This document shows positions 33,965 through 42,714 of a DNA stretch of 64,000 nt, in pieces. The stretch comes from Streptomyces sp. NRRL B-24484. Its GTDB lineage: Bacteria; Actinomycetota; Actinomycetes; Streptomycetales; Streptomycetaceae. Position numbers and translations under genes: made by a program. The notes beneath the pieces are model-generated. The model was not told the DNA's origin. It made no database searches and saw only the letters and a program-made list of their open reading frames with translations. How positions within the stretch are numbered: position 1 is the stretch's first letter; each line of letters begins with the position of its first letter. Location: contig NZ_JOAI01000017.1 of NCBI RefSeq assembly GCF_000717715.1, forward strand, positions 74,882 to 138,881, read 5' to 3'.

Positions 33965-34309
33965 ATGAAGCTGCGGGGGGCGGTCTGTCTGCTGGTGGTC
34001 GTCGTCCTGGTGCTCGCGGGCCTGTGGCTGCGGGGCGGGGCGGCGGCGGGGTCTCTGCCGGAGGCCAGTTGGGGGGCGTGGCGGACGGTGGACGTGGAGC
34101 ACTGGTCCGTCCACGTGCGGGTGAACGCATGGGCGCACGCGGCCGAGGCCGACCTGCACTTCGGCAAGGCCGAGGACCTCGAGCTCAGGGCTTACGGCGC
34201 GAACGATGCGCGCACCGCCGTCTCCGAGTCCGTCCGGTTCACGCTCCACCCGGACGGCACGCTCACGACCGCACCGCTCACGAGCACCGGTGACGCCACC
34301 GGCCGTTGA
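33965..34309 (+). CDS. small membrane-anchored protein
   Basis: 114 residues. A single N-terminal hydrophobic helix (AVCLLVVVVLVLAGLWL) anchors a small extracellular domain (DVEHWSVHVRVNAWAHAAEA, then LHFGKAEDLELRAYGAND). No Cys lipobox. Family not recognised. It is divergent from the methyltransferase gene, 139 bases apart. Confidence 0.65.
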   Translation: MKLRGAVCLLVVVVLVLAGLWLRGGAAAGSLPEASWGAWRTVDVEHWSVHVRVNAWAHAAEADLHFGKAEDLELRAYGANDARTAVSESVRFTLHPDGTLTTAPLTSTGDATGR

Positions 34310-34354
34310 TGCACCGCCGCGGCCACGACGGCCCGGTGGCGCCGGCCCGCGGGG

Positions 34355-36031
34355 TCAGCCGCCGGGGGCGCGGCAGCGGTTGTCGGCGGATTCCGGGGCG
34401 TGCCGGCAGATCAGCCCGAGGTCGGCGGCACGGTGGGTGAGGTAGCGGCCCACGCACCGGTCGTCGGTGGTGCGGCCTCCGGCGGCGCAGAAGGCGAGGG
34501 CGGCCCGGCCGTCGGCGAAGGGGCCGGTGGCGTAGACGACCCAGTACCCGGGGCGGAGCGAGGCGAAGTCGTCGCTCCGCAGCAGGACCGCCTGGGGGAT
34601 CTGCTGCCGGACGGCCGCCAGTTCGCGTTCCGCCGCGCTGCGCCCGAGGCTGGCGTCGACCGAGGAGAGCTGGGCGATCCAGGTGCCGGCGCTCGCCTCG
34701 CCCGCAACCCCGGGGCCGTCCCCGGGGCCGTCCCCGGCGGACCCCGCCGGGGACGGCGGAGTCGTCGCGGTCGCGCTGGTCGCGGGCGTCCCGGACGGCG
34801 CGCCGGACGGCGTGGCCGGAAGCGGGGCCGGGGCCGGGGAGCCCGCGGGGGCGCTGCTCACCGGGGCGGCCCGCGACGGGGTGCGGGTGTCCCGCGCGGG
34901 CCCGAGCAGCAGGGTGGTCAGCGCGCCGCCGCCGAGGGCCGCGAGGGCGAGGACCGCCACGAGGGCGGGCACCGGTCTGCGTCGGGCGCCCGGCATCGGC
35001 GTGGTCGCCGCCGACGGGTCGGGCGGCGCCGCCGGGCCCGGCACGGTGGGCAGGCCGGGCCGGCCGGGCCCGTCCGGGTGGGTCGGCGGGTGGACCGGCG
35101 GGTGGACCGGCGTCCGGGCCGCGGCCGACGGTCCGGGGGTGGGCGCGGCGGTGACGGTGGCCGCGTCGGCGGTTCCGTCACCGCCCGCGCCGGGCGCCCC
35201 GCCGGTCACCCTCCCGTCGGCCACCGCCGCCAGCATCCGCCGCAGTTCGCCGGCGTCGGGGCGCAGCGCCGGTTCCGGCACCAGGAGTGCGCGCAGCACC
35301 GGGGCGAGGGCACCGGCCCGTACGGGCGGCGGGACGCGGCCGTCACGGGCGGCGGCCAGCGCCGCCAGTGGCGTGTCGCGGTGGAGGGGGCTGGTGCCCT
35401 CCACCGCCGTGTACAGCAGCATGCCGAGGGACCAGAGGTCGGCGGCCGGGCCGCCCGGTTCGCCGGCGGCGCGTTCGGGTGCCATGTAGGCGGGGGTGCC
35501 GATGACCGCGTCGACGGCGGTGAGGGCCGGCAGGTCGGCCACGGCGGCGATGCCGAAGTCGGTGAGGACGGCCGTTCCGTCCGGCCGGACGACGGCGTTG
35601 GCGGGCTTGACGTCGCGGTGCTGGATGCCGGCCCGGTGGGCGGCCTCGAGTGCGGCGAGCAGGTCGAGGCCGATCCGGGCGGCGCGGGCGGGCGGCAGGG
35701 GGCCCTGCCGGTCGAGGACGTCCTGCAGCGACTCGCCCCGGACGAGTTCCATGACCAGCCAGGGGAAGGGGTGTGCGTCGACCACTTGGTGGATGGTCAC
35801 CGCGTGCGGGTGCTGGAGGCGGGCCAGTGCCCGCGCCTCCCGCATCACCCGCTCGCGCATCACCCCGGTCGGCCGGTCGCCGCCCGCCTCGGTCGGCCTG
35901 ACCTCCTTGAGCGCCACCTCCCGGTGGAGTTCGCGGTCCACGGCCCGCCAGACCGTCCCCATGCCGCCCCCGCCGAGTCTGGCGAGGAGCTCGAAGCGGC
36001 CCGCCACCACGCGGCCGTCGTCCGTGGACAT
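34355..36031 (-). CDS. membrane Ser/Thr protein kinase (PknB type) with SPOR-like extracellular domain
   Basis: 558 residues. The kinase domain has the Gly loop LGGGGMGTVW, Lys42 in VALKEV, HRDVKPAN at 138-145, DFG at 158-160 and MAPERA; all catalytic residues are present. A Pro/Ala/Thr-rich juxtamembrane region precedes one transmembrane helix (VPALVAVLALAALGGGALTT). The extracellular C-terminus (GTWIAQLSSVDASLG, RPGYWVVYATGPFADGRAA) looks like a SPOR-type peptidoglycan-binding repeat with Cys residues. It probably senses cell-wall state. The start at 36031 follows GGAAGGG. Confidence 0.93.
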   Translation of the reverse strand: MSTDDGRVVAGRFELLARLGGGGMGTVWRAVDRELHREVALKEVRPTEAGGDRPTGVMRERVMREARALARLQHPHAVTIHQVVDAHPFPWLVMELVRGESLQDVLDRQGPLPPARAARIGLDLLAALEAAHRAGIQHRDVKPANAVVRPDGTAVLTDFGIAAVADLPALTAVDAVIGTPAYMAPERAAGEPGGPAADLWSLGMLLYTAVEGTSPLHRDTPLAALAAARDGRVPPPVRAGALAPVLRALLVPEPALRPDAGELRRMLAAVADGRVTGGAPGAGGDGTADAATVTAAPTPGPSAAARTPVHPPVHPPTHPDGPGRPGLPTVPGPAAPPDPSAATTPMPGARRRPVPALVAVLALAALGGGALTTLLLGPARDTRTPSRAAPVSSAPAGSPAPAPLPATPSGAPSGTPATSATATTPPSPAGSAGDGPGDGPGVAGEASAGTWIAQLSSVDASLGRSAAERELAAVRQQIPQAVLLRSDDFASLRPGYWVVYATGPFADGRAALAFCAAGGRTTDDRCVGRYLTHRAADLGLICRHAPESADNRCRAPGG

Positions 36032-36312
36032 CGTCGATCGCCCTTCCGTCCCACCCCTGGACGATCCGGCCCTCCCCGGCCGGATCGGCACTCAGGGTAG
36101 TGGATCGGACACCTTCCGGTGTGCGGCCGGTCGGGGTGGGTGGCCTGCGGTGTTCATCGGTGCGGTGCGGCCGGCCCGTCCGGAATTCATGCGACGGCCC
36201 GGGGTGCTGACGGACGATCGGACCGTCGTTGACAGCCGGCGGTGCGGGTCGGTGTAATTCCCGGGAACGGATAGACGAATGGTCCGGGCCGGTCCCGGGA
36301 AGGCAGGGGAAT

Positions 36313-36753
36313 GTGGACGAGAATGCGGATCAGGGCGTTGCCGACAATTCCCGGACGGCCGCGCTGTTCGAGCGCGACCGGACGTGCCGGTCGCTGGGGA
36401 TCACCCTCGACGAGGTGTCCGCGGGGCACGCGCGCATGGGCATGGAGGTGTCCGCCGACATGGTGAACGGCCATGGCATCGCGCACGGCGGCTTCATCTT
36501 CCTGCTCGCCGACGCGGCATTCTCGTACGCGTGCAACAGCTACGGTCCGGTGACCGTCGCGCAGGCCGCGCAGGTCACCTTCCTCGCTCCGGCGGCGGTC
36601 GGCGACGCATTGGTGGCGGAGGCGGCGGAACGGTCGCGTTCGGGGCGGCACGGAATCTACGACGTGACCGTCCGGCAATCCACCGGGAGGGTCGTCGCGG
36701 AATTCCGCGGGCAGAGCGTCACGCTCTCCGGAAAGCCGGTCGACGGCGGGTGA
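36313..36753 (+). CDS. paaI: PaaI-type hotdog thioesterase
   Basis: 146 residues. GITLDEVSAGHARMGMEVSA, NGHGIAHGGFIFLLADAAF and YDVTVRQSTGRVVAEFRG are the hotdog-fold motifs; NGHGIAHGG holds the residues expected to activate water and grip CoA, as in PaaI of phenylacetate breakdown. It cleaves acyl-CoA, often as a proofreading step. A GTG start follows GGCAGGGG. It is convergent with the operon of adenylating enzymes; the nearest has a PaaK fold, so it might edit stalled thioesters, which is inference. Confidence 0.9.
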   Translation: MDENADQGVADNSRTAALFERDRTCRSLGITLDEVSAGHARMGMEVSADMVNGHGIAHGGFIFLLADAAFSYACNSYGPVTVAQAAQVTFLAPAAVGDALVAEAAERSRSGRHGIYDVTVRQSTGRVVAEFRGQSVTLSGKPVDGG

Positions 36754-36795
36754 ATTCCGGGGAGCGCGACGGTCCGTCCGCGGTGCGGCGGTGCG

Positions 36796-38046
36796 TCAGT
36801 CCTCGGGGCGCTCGTCGACGACCTGGCGCAGTTTGCCCGTCCGCGGGTTGGTGACGAGTTCGGAGCGCGGCACCCACTCGATCGCGAGGGGGTGGATCGC
36901 GCCGGCGGCGACCTCCTCGGGGTAGGTGGGCCGGGCCGCGTAGACGGCGGCGATCAGGCGCTCGGCGAGGTCGGCGGGGGGCTGCTCGGTGTAGCCGAGG
37001 CGCAGGACGATGCCGTCCCGCCCGTCCCGGCGGCGCTGCACCATCTGCATGCCGGCGATGTGCCGGCCGGGGTCGGCGGCGACGAGGACGGCGCGGATGT
37101 CCTCGGTCGGCATGGAGACGATGCCGACCCGCCCGCCCTCCTCGGAGCGGCCGAGCAGCCGGAAGCGGCGGCAGTCGGCGTCGAGCCATTCGGCGCGGTC
37201 GCCGGCCGGGTAGCGCAGGATCGGCATCAGGGTGCGGAAGAGGTTGGTGACGACGACGCGGCCGGGGACGCCGGGGGTGGTGATCGGCTCGCCGGTCGCG
37301 CTGTCGACGATCTCGACCAGCGTGCGGTGCGGGAAGGCCTCGTGCACCCGGACGTCGTCGCCGGGGACGGGCGAGGCGACCAGGCCGGCGTCGACGGAGG
37401 CGTAGCCGACCGAGGAGATCGCCGCCTTGGGGAAGGCCCGGGTGAGCAGCGGCCGCAGGTCGGTGAAGAGCAGGTCGCCGCCGAACATCAGCAGTTCGAC
37501 CGAGGCGGCGACCTCGCCGCGGCGGACGAGGTGTTCGGCGACGGCGCTGAGCTTCATCGGTTCGCCGGCGAGGACGTGCACGCCGAAGCCGGTGACCAGG
37601 TCGGCGATGTAGTCGTTGGGCGCGGAGCCGCCGACGGGCAGGCGGACGTTGTCGACCGGCGCGTGGTGCAGGGCGCCCTCGATGAAGAGGAAGCCGCTGT
37701 AGAGCTCGCCGGCGCGGAACAGGTTGGCGACCCGGTGGCCTGGCCTGAGGCCGGCCTGCACCATGCCGGTGCCGAAGGCGGTGAGCGCCTCGGCGTGCTC
37801 GGTGCGGGTCCACGGGGAGAGTTTGGGGGCGCCGGTAGTGCCGCCTGACTTGTAGACGCCGGCGTCGGTGAGCGGGCCGGTGAGCAGGCGGTCCTCGCGG
37901 GTCGCGGCCCAGAAGGCGTCCTGGTCGACGACGGGCAGCTGGGTGAGGTGCGAGACCGTCCGCGGGACGTCGCGGTAGGCCTCGGCGTAGAACGGCGAGT
38001 GGGTGCGGGCGAGGTCGACGAGTTCCTGCAGGGACTTGGCGGGCAC
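36796..38046 (-). CDS. PaaK-like adenylate-forming enzyme (last gene of biosynthetic operon)
   Basis: 416 residues, GTG start with GGAGGA close upstream. The ATP loop is YKSGGTTGAPKLSPW; LMFGGDLLFTD, SSVGYASVDAGLVASP and LRYPAGDRAEWLD follow the PaaK/phenylacetate-CoA-ligase order, and the C-terminal lid ends TNPRTGKLRQVVDE with a Lys near the end. The family activates carboxylic acids as acyl-AMP and passes them to CoA or another nucleophile. It is separated from the rest of the operon by 165 bases containing a 67-base inverted-repeat element, so its expression may be uncoupled. Substrate unknown. Confidence 0.82.
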   Translation of the reverse strand: MPAKSLQELVDLARTHSPFYAEAYRDVPRTVSHLTQLPVVDQDAFWAATREDRLLTGPLTDAGVYKSGGTTGAPKLSPWTRTEHAEALTAFGTGMVQAGLRPGHRVANLFRAGELYSGFLFIEGALHHAPVDNVRLPVGGSAPNDYIADLVTGFGVHVLAGEPMKLSAVAEHLVRRGEVAASVELLMFGGDLLFTDLRPLLTRAFPKAAISSVGYASVDAGLVASPVPGDDVRVHEAFPHRTLVEIVDSATGEPITTPGVPGRVVVTNLFRTLMPILRYPAGDRAEWLDADCRRFRLLGRSEEGGRVGIVSMPTEDIRAVLVAADPGRHIAGMQMVQRRRDGRDGIVLRLGYTEQPPADLAERLIAAVYAARPTYPEEVAAGAIHPLAIEWVPRSELVTNPRTGKLRQVVDERPED

Positions 38047-38139
38047 GGGTCCTCCGGGCGGGTGTGTCGGGGCGTCGTTTCTTCAGGGGGCGCTCGGGTG
38101 TGCCACGAGGGGCGCCCTTCGGGGACGGTTGCTGAGGCG

Positions 38140-38206
38140 TGTCCTCAAAGGCGACGGATGCCGCACAGGGGCGCGTGGGGGCACCTCCCGAGTGCCTTTG
38201 AAGACA
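38140..38206. repeat. 67-bp hairpin element inside the operon
   Basis: TGTCCTCAAAGGC and GCCTTTGAAGACA are 13-base arms with one mismatch, 41 bases apart. The element starts 6 bases after the SDR stop and ends before the PaaK-like gene. It is more AT-rich than its surroundings and the arms are unlike ordinary GC-rich terminators here. It could be a small non-autonomous transposable element, or an attenuator or processing hairpin that lowers expression of the last gene. Confidence 0.55.
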
Positions 38207-38211
38207 AACTC

Positions 38212-39081
38212 CTAGGGCAGGTCGGGGCGGCCGATCCAGGTGTGGGCGAGGGTCTGTACGCGGGTGCCGTCGCGGTCGGTGAGTTTCTGGTCGAGGTAGT
38301 CGGCGGCCCACCGGCCGGCCGGGATCCGGAACGGCGGGTGCTCGTCGCCGAGGGTGTCGACCACGACCTCGGCGACGTCCTGCGGCTGCTGGCCGGCGCC
38401 CTCCCAGCCCTTGGTGCGGACCCAGTCGACGTAGTCGGCGAAGGTGTCGGCGTAGGGGCCGGAGGCGGCCTGGACGGTGGTGCGGTTGACGTCCGGGAAG
38501 ATGCCGAAGTTGGTGCCGCGGACGAAGCCGGGCACCACCAGGGACACCCGGACGCCGTGCGCGGCGGCGACCGGGGCGAGGCTCTCCATGAAGCCCTCGA
38601 CGGCGAACTTGGCGGCGCAGTAAGCCTCGTTGAAGGGCTGGCCGACGACGCCGTGCACGCTGCCGATGGTGATCAGGCTGCCGCGGGCGGCGCGCAGCAG
38701 CGGCATCGCGGCGCGGCTGACCGCGATCACCCCGAAGAAGTTGACCTCCAGGTTGGTCCGCAGCGCGGCCATCGTGGACATCTCCAGGGTGGGGTCGAAG
38801 TTGGAGATGCCCGCGTTGTTGACGACCGCGTCCAGCCGCCCGTACTCGCCCGCGACGGCGTCGAGGCAGGCGGTGACGGAGTCGGCGTCGGTGACGTCGA
38901 GCCGCCGGACGTCGACCTCGGCACCGGCCTGCGCGGCGGCCTCGCGCAGGGCGCCGGCGCGGTCGGGGTCGCGCACGGTCGCGACCACGGCGTGCCCGGC
39001 CCGGGCGGCGGCGACGGCGGTGGCCAGGCCGATGCCGGAGGAGGTCCCGGTGATGAGGACGGTCCTGCGCGTGGTGGTCAT
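38212..39081 (-). CDS. short-chain dehydrogenase/reductase
   Basis: 289 residues. Classical SDR: the coenzyme motif is TGTSSGIG, DVTD and VNNAGISNF follow, and the catalytic Ser-Tyr-Lys is in TIGSVHGVVGQPFNEAYCAAKFA (Ser, Tyr and Lys all present). Reduces or oxidises a carbonyl/alcohol with NAD(P). The ATG overlaps the end of the exporter gene by 4 bases (ATGA), placing it firmly in the biosynthetic operon. It probably tailors an intermediate; the substrate cannot be named. Confidence 0.9.
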   Translation of the reverse strand: MTTTRRTVLITGTSSGIGLATAVAAARAGHAVVATVRDPDRAGALREAAAQAGAEVDVRRLDVTDADSVTACLDAVAGEYGRLDAVVNNAGISNFDPTLEMSTMAALRTNLEVNFFGVIAVSRAAMPLLRAARGSLITIGSVHGVVGQPFNEAYCAAKFAVEGFMESLAPVAAAHGVRVSLVVPGFVRGTNFGIFPDVNRTTVQAASGPYADTFADYVDWVRTKGWEGAGQQPQDVAEVVVDTLGDEHPPFRIPAGRWAADYLDQKLTDRDGTRVQTLAHTWIGRPDLP

Positions 39082-40382
39082 GAGGCGCGCTCCGCGAGGG
39101 CCGCGTCGGCCGTCCCGTCCCCGGCCGCCGCTCGGGCCTTCTCGCGTTCGGCGGCGTCCAGCAGCGGCTGGATCCGGATCGCGGGCAGGAAGGAGAACGC
39201 GGCGAGCAGGGTGCCGCCGGCCATCACGACGCGGGCGGCGTCGAGGATGCCGAGGGAGTCGGTCAGCAGGCTGACGGCCCAGCCGCCGACGAGGGCGGCG
39301 AGCGGGATGACGCCCCAGGTGACGGTGCGGTAGGCGGCGTGCATGACGCCCTGGTTCTGCGCGGACATCCGGGACTGCCGGGCGGGTGCGCTGCACACGT
39401 TGATGCAGGACATGAAGAAGCCGTAGCAGCCCATGGTCACGGCGATCACCGGGCCGGTCGGCAGGGTGGGGGCGGCGAGCACGCCGAGGCCGACCAGGCA
39501 GTGCAGCAGCAGGCCGTAGGCCATCGTCCGGCCGGTGCCGAACCGCTCGCTGATCTTGGGGGCGACCACCGCGCCGAGCAGTGCGCCGACCGCGGCGACC
39601 GACATGGCCGCGCCGAACACCGCGACGGAGACGCCGAGTCCGCGGTAGGCGAGGACGGGCAGCACGGTGACGAAGATCGGGCCGCCGCAGTTCAGCGTGA
39701 TGGCGGCGACGACGACCCGGCGCAGCACCGGGTCGGACCAGTTGAGCCGGAAGCCGAGGGTGAGGCGCTCCCGGACGGAGCCGGTGACGGGTGTGCGGTC
39801 CCCCCAGGAGGGCATCGAGCGCAGGCAGAGCGCCGAGACCAGGTAGCTGGCGGCGTCGACGAGGAGCGCGGCGACGCCGAGGGCGCCGTAGAGGCCGGCG
39901 GCGACGGAGGGGCCGGAGACCTCGGAGACGGAACGGCTGCCCTCCAGGCGGGAGTAGGCCCGGACGAGGTCGTCCTTCGGCACCACGGCGGGGACGGCGA
40001 TCAGGTAGCCGACGGTGAAGAAGATGGTCGCGCCGCTGATCGCGGCGACGCAGCCGAAGATCAGCGGGGTGGAGAGCCACCCGAGCCAGTAGGCGAGCGG
40101 GATGACGCCGACGGCGACCAGCCGGACGAGGTCGCAGGCGAGCATCGTCCACCGCTTGTCCCAGCGGTCGACGAGCACGCCGGCGATCGGTCCGAGCAGC
40201 GGGATGCCGAGGTACTGGGCCATCGCCACGATGCCGACCTGGAGGGCGGAGGCGTGCAGCACGAAGATCATCAGGGTGGGGACGACGAAGACGGTGACCC
40301 GGTCGCCGACGGTGCTGATGGTCTGGCCGGCCCAGAACAGGTTGAAGCCCCGGCCGAGGGAGGCGGGCAGGCGCGGTTTCAC
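39078..40382 (-). CDS. MFS exporter of the biosynthetic operon
   Basis: 434 residues with about 12 helices. NLFWAGQTISTVGDRVTVFV opens helix 1; GPIAGVLVDRWDKRWTM is the cytoplasmic loop 2-3 motif of the Tet/enterobactin-exporter (EntS-like, MFS_3) type. The start is a GTG overlapping the preceding stop (GTGA). As the only transporter of the operon it is the likely exporter and self-protection factor for the product. Confidence 0.88.
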   Translation of the reverse strand: MKPRLPASLGRGFNLFWAGQTISTVGDRVTVFVVPTLMIFVLHASALQVGIVAMAQYLGIPLLGPIAGVLVDRWDKRWTMLACDLVRLVAVGVIPLAYWLGWLSTPLIFGCVAAISGATIFFTVGYLIAVPAVVPKDDLVRAYSRLEGSRSVSEVSGPSVAAGLYGALGVAALLVDAASYLVSALCLRSMPSWGDRTPVTGSVRERLTLGFRLNWSDPVLRRVVVAAITLNCGGPIFVTVLPVLAYRGLGVSVAVFGAAMSVAAVGALLGAVVAPKISERFGTGRTMAYGLLLHCLVGLGVLAAPTLPTGPVIAVTMGCYGFFMSCINVCSAPARQSRMSAQNQGVMHAAYRTVTWGVIPLAALVGGWAVSLLTDSLGILDAARVVMAGGTLLAAFSFLPAIRIQPLLDAAEREKARAAAGDGTADAALAERAS

Positions 40383-41596
40383 GAGTCCTCCCGGACGACG
40401 AGGTCGGACGTCTTGCCGGTGCGGTCGTTGCTGATCAGTGCGGCGACGGCGCGCACCCGGAACGACTGCGGGTCGTGCTGGAAGGCGGTGCTGAGGGTGA
40501 AGGTCTCGGCGAGGATCTCCTTGCGCAGCCGCTCGGTGTCGACCTCGGCGCCGGCGGCGGTGAGCAGCAGCACCTCGACGGCGGACGCCCGGCCGCCCTG
40601 CTCGGTGACCAGGACCTGGGCCTGCGTCACGCCGGGCTCGCCCTCGGCCCGGGCGACGACCTCCTGGACGTGCAGGCCGAGGCCGCGGACCTGGACGACG
40701 CTGTCGCGGCGGCCGAGCACCTGCATCGCCGGTCCTGGGCGGCCGCAGGGGCAGGCGACCAGGCGGCCGGCGTCGCCGGTGCGGTAGCGCAGCACGGGGT
40801 TGAGCATCTCGGGGTTCAGGGTGGTGAAGTCGAGCAGCTCGTCGGGGCCGACGTGCACCAGCTGCTCGGGCAGGGTGTGGAAGGTGTCGGCCGGGCACCG
40901 GGGGCCGTTGGTGCCGACCACCCAGGTCTCGGTGCTGCCGAACATGCCGTGCCGGCGGGCCAGCGGGGCGACGGCGGCCATGTCCTCGGCGAGCTGCGGC
41001 TGCCAGGCCTCGCCGAGCCAGAGCACCTTGCGCAGGTCGGGCAGGGTGATGCCGGCGGCGCGGGCGTGGGCGAACCAGAGCCGCAGCACGCTCGGGGTGC
41101 CGCCGATGGCGGTGACCCGGCGGGCGGCGAAGAAGGACAGCCAGTCGGGGTACTCGTCGGCGGCGACCGAGCCGACCGCGATGATCCGGCAGCCGGAGAG
41201 GTCGGCGAGGGCGGCGGCGAGGAAGTGCGCGCCCCACATCCGGCCGGCGCCCCAGGCGTTGACGAACACGTCGTCGGGGTCGAGGGGCTGCCAGTGGGCG
41301 TGCACGCCGGCCATGTAGAAGCCGGTGGGTGCGTAGCCGATCTTGGGGGCGCCGGTGCTGCCGCCGCTCTGGAAGAGCCAGGTGGCGCCGTGTTCGGCCT
41401 GGGGTTCGAGGTGGGCGAGGGCGGTGTTGAGGTCGTCCTTGGCGAGCGGCGGGAGCGCGGCCAGGTCGTCGAGGGCGTGCGGGTCGGCGTGCCCGGTGTA
41501 GCGGGGGGCCAGCTCGGGGACGGTCCGCAGCCGGGCGAGGGTGCGCCGGGCGACGTGCAGCCGGGGCGCGGCGGCGGCCGGGGTGAGGGAGAACAC
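40379..41596 (-). CDS. PaaK-like adenylate-forming enzyme
   Basis: 405 residues from a GTG 5 bases after the ATP-grasp stop. ATP loop FQSGGSTGAPKIGY; GGTPSVLRLWFAHARAAG, VLWLGEAWQPQLAEDMAAVA, HGMFGSTETWVVGTNGP and LRYRTGDAGRLVACPCGRPG give the PaaK-like order, and RTGKTSDLV closes the protein with the catalytic Lys. It activates an acid as an adenylate. It is only distantly like the other PaaK-like protein of the operon, so the two probably handle different acids. Overlaps the exporter gene by 4 bases. Confidence 0.83.
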   Translation of the reverse strand: MFSLTPAAAAPRLHVARRTLARLRTVPELAPRYTGHADPHALDDLAALPPLAKDDLNTALAHLEPQAEHGATWLFQSGGSTGAPKIGYAPTGFYMAGVHAHWQPLDPDDVFVNAWGAGRMWGAHFLAAALADLSGCRIIAVGSVAADEYPDWLSFFAARRVTAIGGTPSVLRLWFAHARAAGITLPDLRKVLWLGEAWQPQLAEDMAAVAPLARRHGMFGSTETWVVGTNGPRCPADTFHTLPEQLVHVGPDELLDFTTLNPEMLNPVLRYRTGDAGRLVACPCGRPGPAMQVLGRRDSVVQVRGLGLHVQEVVARAEGEPGVTQAQVLVTEQGGRASAVEVLLLTAAGAEVDTERLRKEILAETFTLSTAFQHDPQSFRVRAVAALISNDRTGKTSDLVVREDS

Positions 41597-41601
41597 GGGT
41601 G

Positions 41602-42675
41602 TCAGCTCGCTTCCGGCTCGGCGGTGGTGGGGGCCTCGCCGCGGTCGGCGAGCCACTTCGCGTGGGCGTCCCGGTAGGCGGTGAAGCGGGCGCGGGTGAC
41701 GTCCCGCTGGACGGAGCGGTTCGGGTCGTCGAAGTCGGGGGCGATGACGCCGTCCGGTTCGAGTTCGGAGAACCAGAACCGCTCGCCGTCGTGCAGGAAG
41801 TCGATACAGAAGAAGGGCATCGGCAGCCGCTCGGCGAACCAGGCGGTGGCGGCGGCGAGCTCGTCCGGGATGTCGGCGAACTGCATGGTGCCGCCGCGGC
41901 TGGCGTTGGCGACCGGCGAGCCGTCCTCGGGGATGCGCTTGAGCAGGGCGTACGGCTTGCCGTCGACGACGTAGACCCGGTGGTCGACGGTGCCGTCGCC
42001 GAGGTAGGGCTGGACGACGAGGGTGGTGTCGCCGCCCTGGGCGAGGCTGGCGAGGCCGCGGACGTCCTCGGCGCTGCGCGCCAGGTTGATCCCGCCGCCG
42101 CCGCACCATCCGGCCGGCTTGACGATGGCCGGGTAGGTCATGCCGCCGAGGGCGACCTCGTACAGGTGCTTGCCGACGTCGCGGCCGGAGCCGATCCGCA
42201 CGGACGGGATCGGCGGCACCGGTGAGTCGGCGAGGTGGAGCAGGGTGGCCAGCTTGTCGTTGCCGATGAGCGACATCTGCGGCGGGAACGGCAGGTAGAA
42301 GCCGGCCTGTTCCAGCACGGCGTACAGGGCGTACTGGTTGAAGACGTCCATCGACTGGTAGGGCAGCGAGTAGAGCGCGGTGACGAAGAGGGTGTCCTGC
42401 GGGGTGACCTCCTGGTCGTCGACGTAGACCCGGGGCCGGCGGAGGTCGGTGCCGTCGACGGTGACGGCGTCCGGCGCGTGCCGTGTCCAGCTCATCCCCA
42501 TCGACTCGGCGACCTCGGCGTACATGTCCCAGAAGTAGTGCTTCCACATGGCGCCGGTGCGGGTCGACTCGCGGTCGGGGAAGATCCAGCACATCCGGCG
42601 CAGCGGGCCGCCGGGCGCGGTGTCGGATCCGGTGCCGGGTCCGGTGTCGGGCAGCTGCGGTTGGGGTGGGGTCAT
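41602..42675 (-). CDS. ATP-grasp ligase
   Basis: 357 residues. YPAIVKPAGWCGGGGINLAR is the ATP-grasp loop region, VVQPYLGDGTVDHRVYVVDG the central sheet and FFCIDFLHDGERFWFSELEPDG the Mg-binding end, matching RimK/biotin-carboxylase-like ligases. Such enzymes join a carboxylate to an amine through an acyl-phosphate. In an operon with several adenylating enzymes but no condensation domain it is the best candidate for amide bond formation. The ATG at 42675 has GTGAGGA upstream, preferred over an in-frame GTG at 42687. Confidence 0.87.
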   Translation of the reverse strand: MTPPQPQLPDTGPGTGSDTAPGGPLRRMCWIFPDRESTRTGAMWKHYFWDMYAEVAESMGMSWTRHAPDAVTVDGTDLRRPRVYVDDQEVTPQDTLFVTALYSLPYQSMDVFNQYALYAVLEQAGFYLPFPPQMSLIGNDKLATLLHLADSPVPPIPSVRIGSGRDVGKHLYEVALGGMTYPAIVKPAGWCGGGGINLARSAEDVRGLASLAQGGDTTLVVQPYLGDGTVDHRVYVVDGKPYALLKRIPEDGSPVANASRGGTMQFADIPDELAAATAWFAERLPMPFFCIDFLHDGERFWFSELEPDGVIAPDFDDPNRSVQRDVTRARFTAYRDAHAKWLADRGEAPTTAEPEAS

Positions 42676-42714
42676 CGTCGTCCTCACGGGGGGTGCGGCA
42701 GGCGGGTGGGTGCG

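Noticed and set aside
32989..36753. Methyltransferase, kinase and thioesterase as members of the biosynthetic operon
   Set aside because: They lie beyond the operon end in mixed orientations with ordinary spacing; only the thioesterase keeps a possible functional link.
38140..38206. Intrinsic terminator ending the operon before the last PaaK-like gene
   Set aside because: The 41-base loop, mismatch and AT-richer arms differ from the compact GC stems that end other units here, so it is listed as a repeat element instead.
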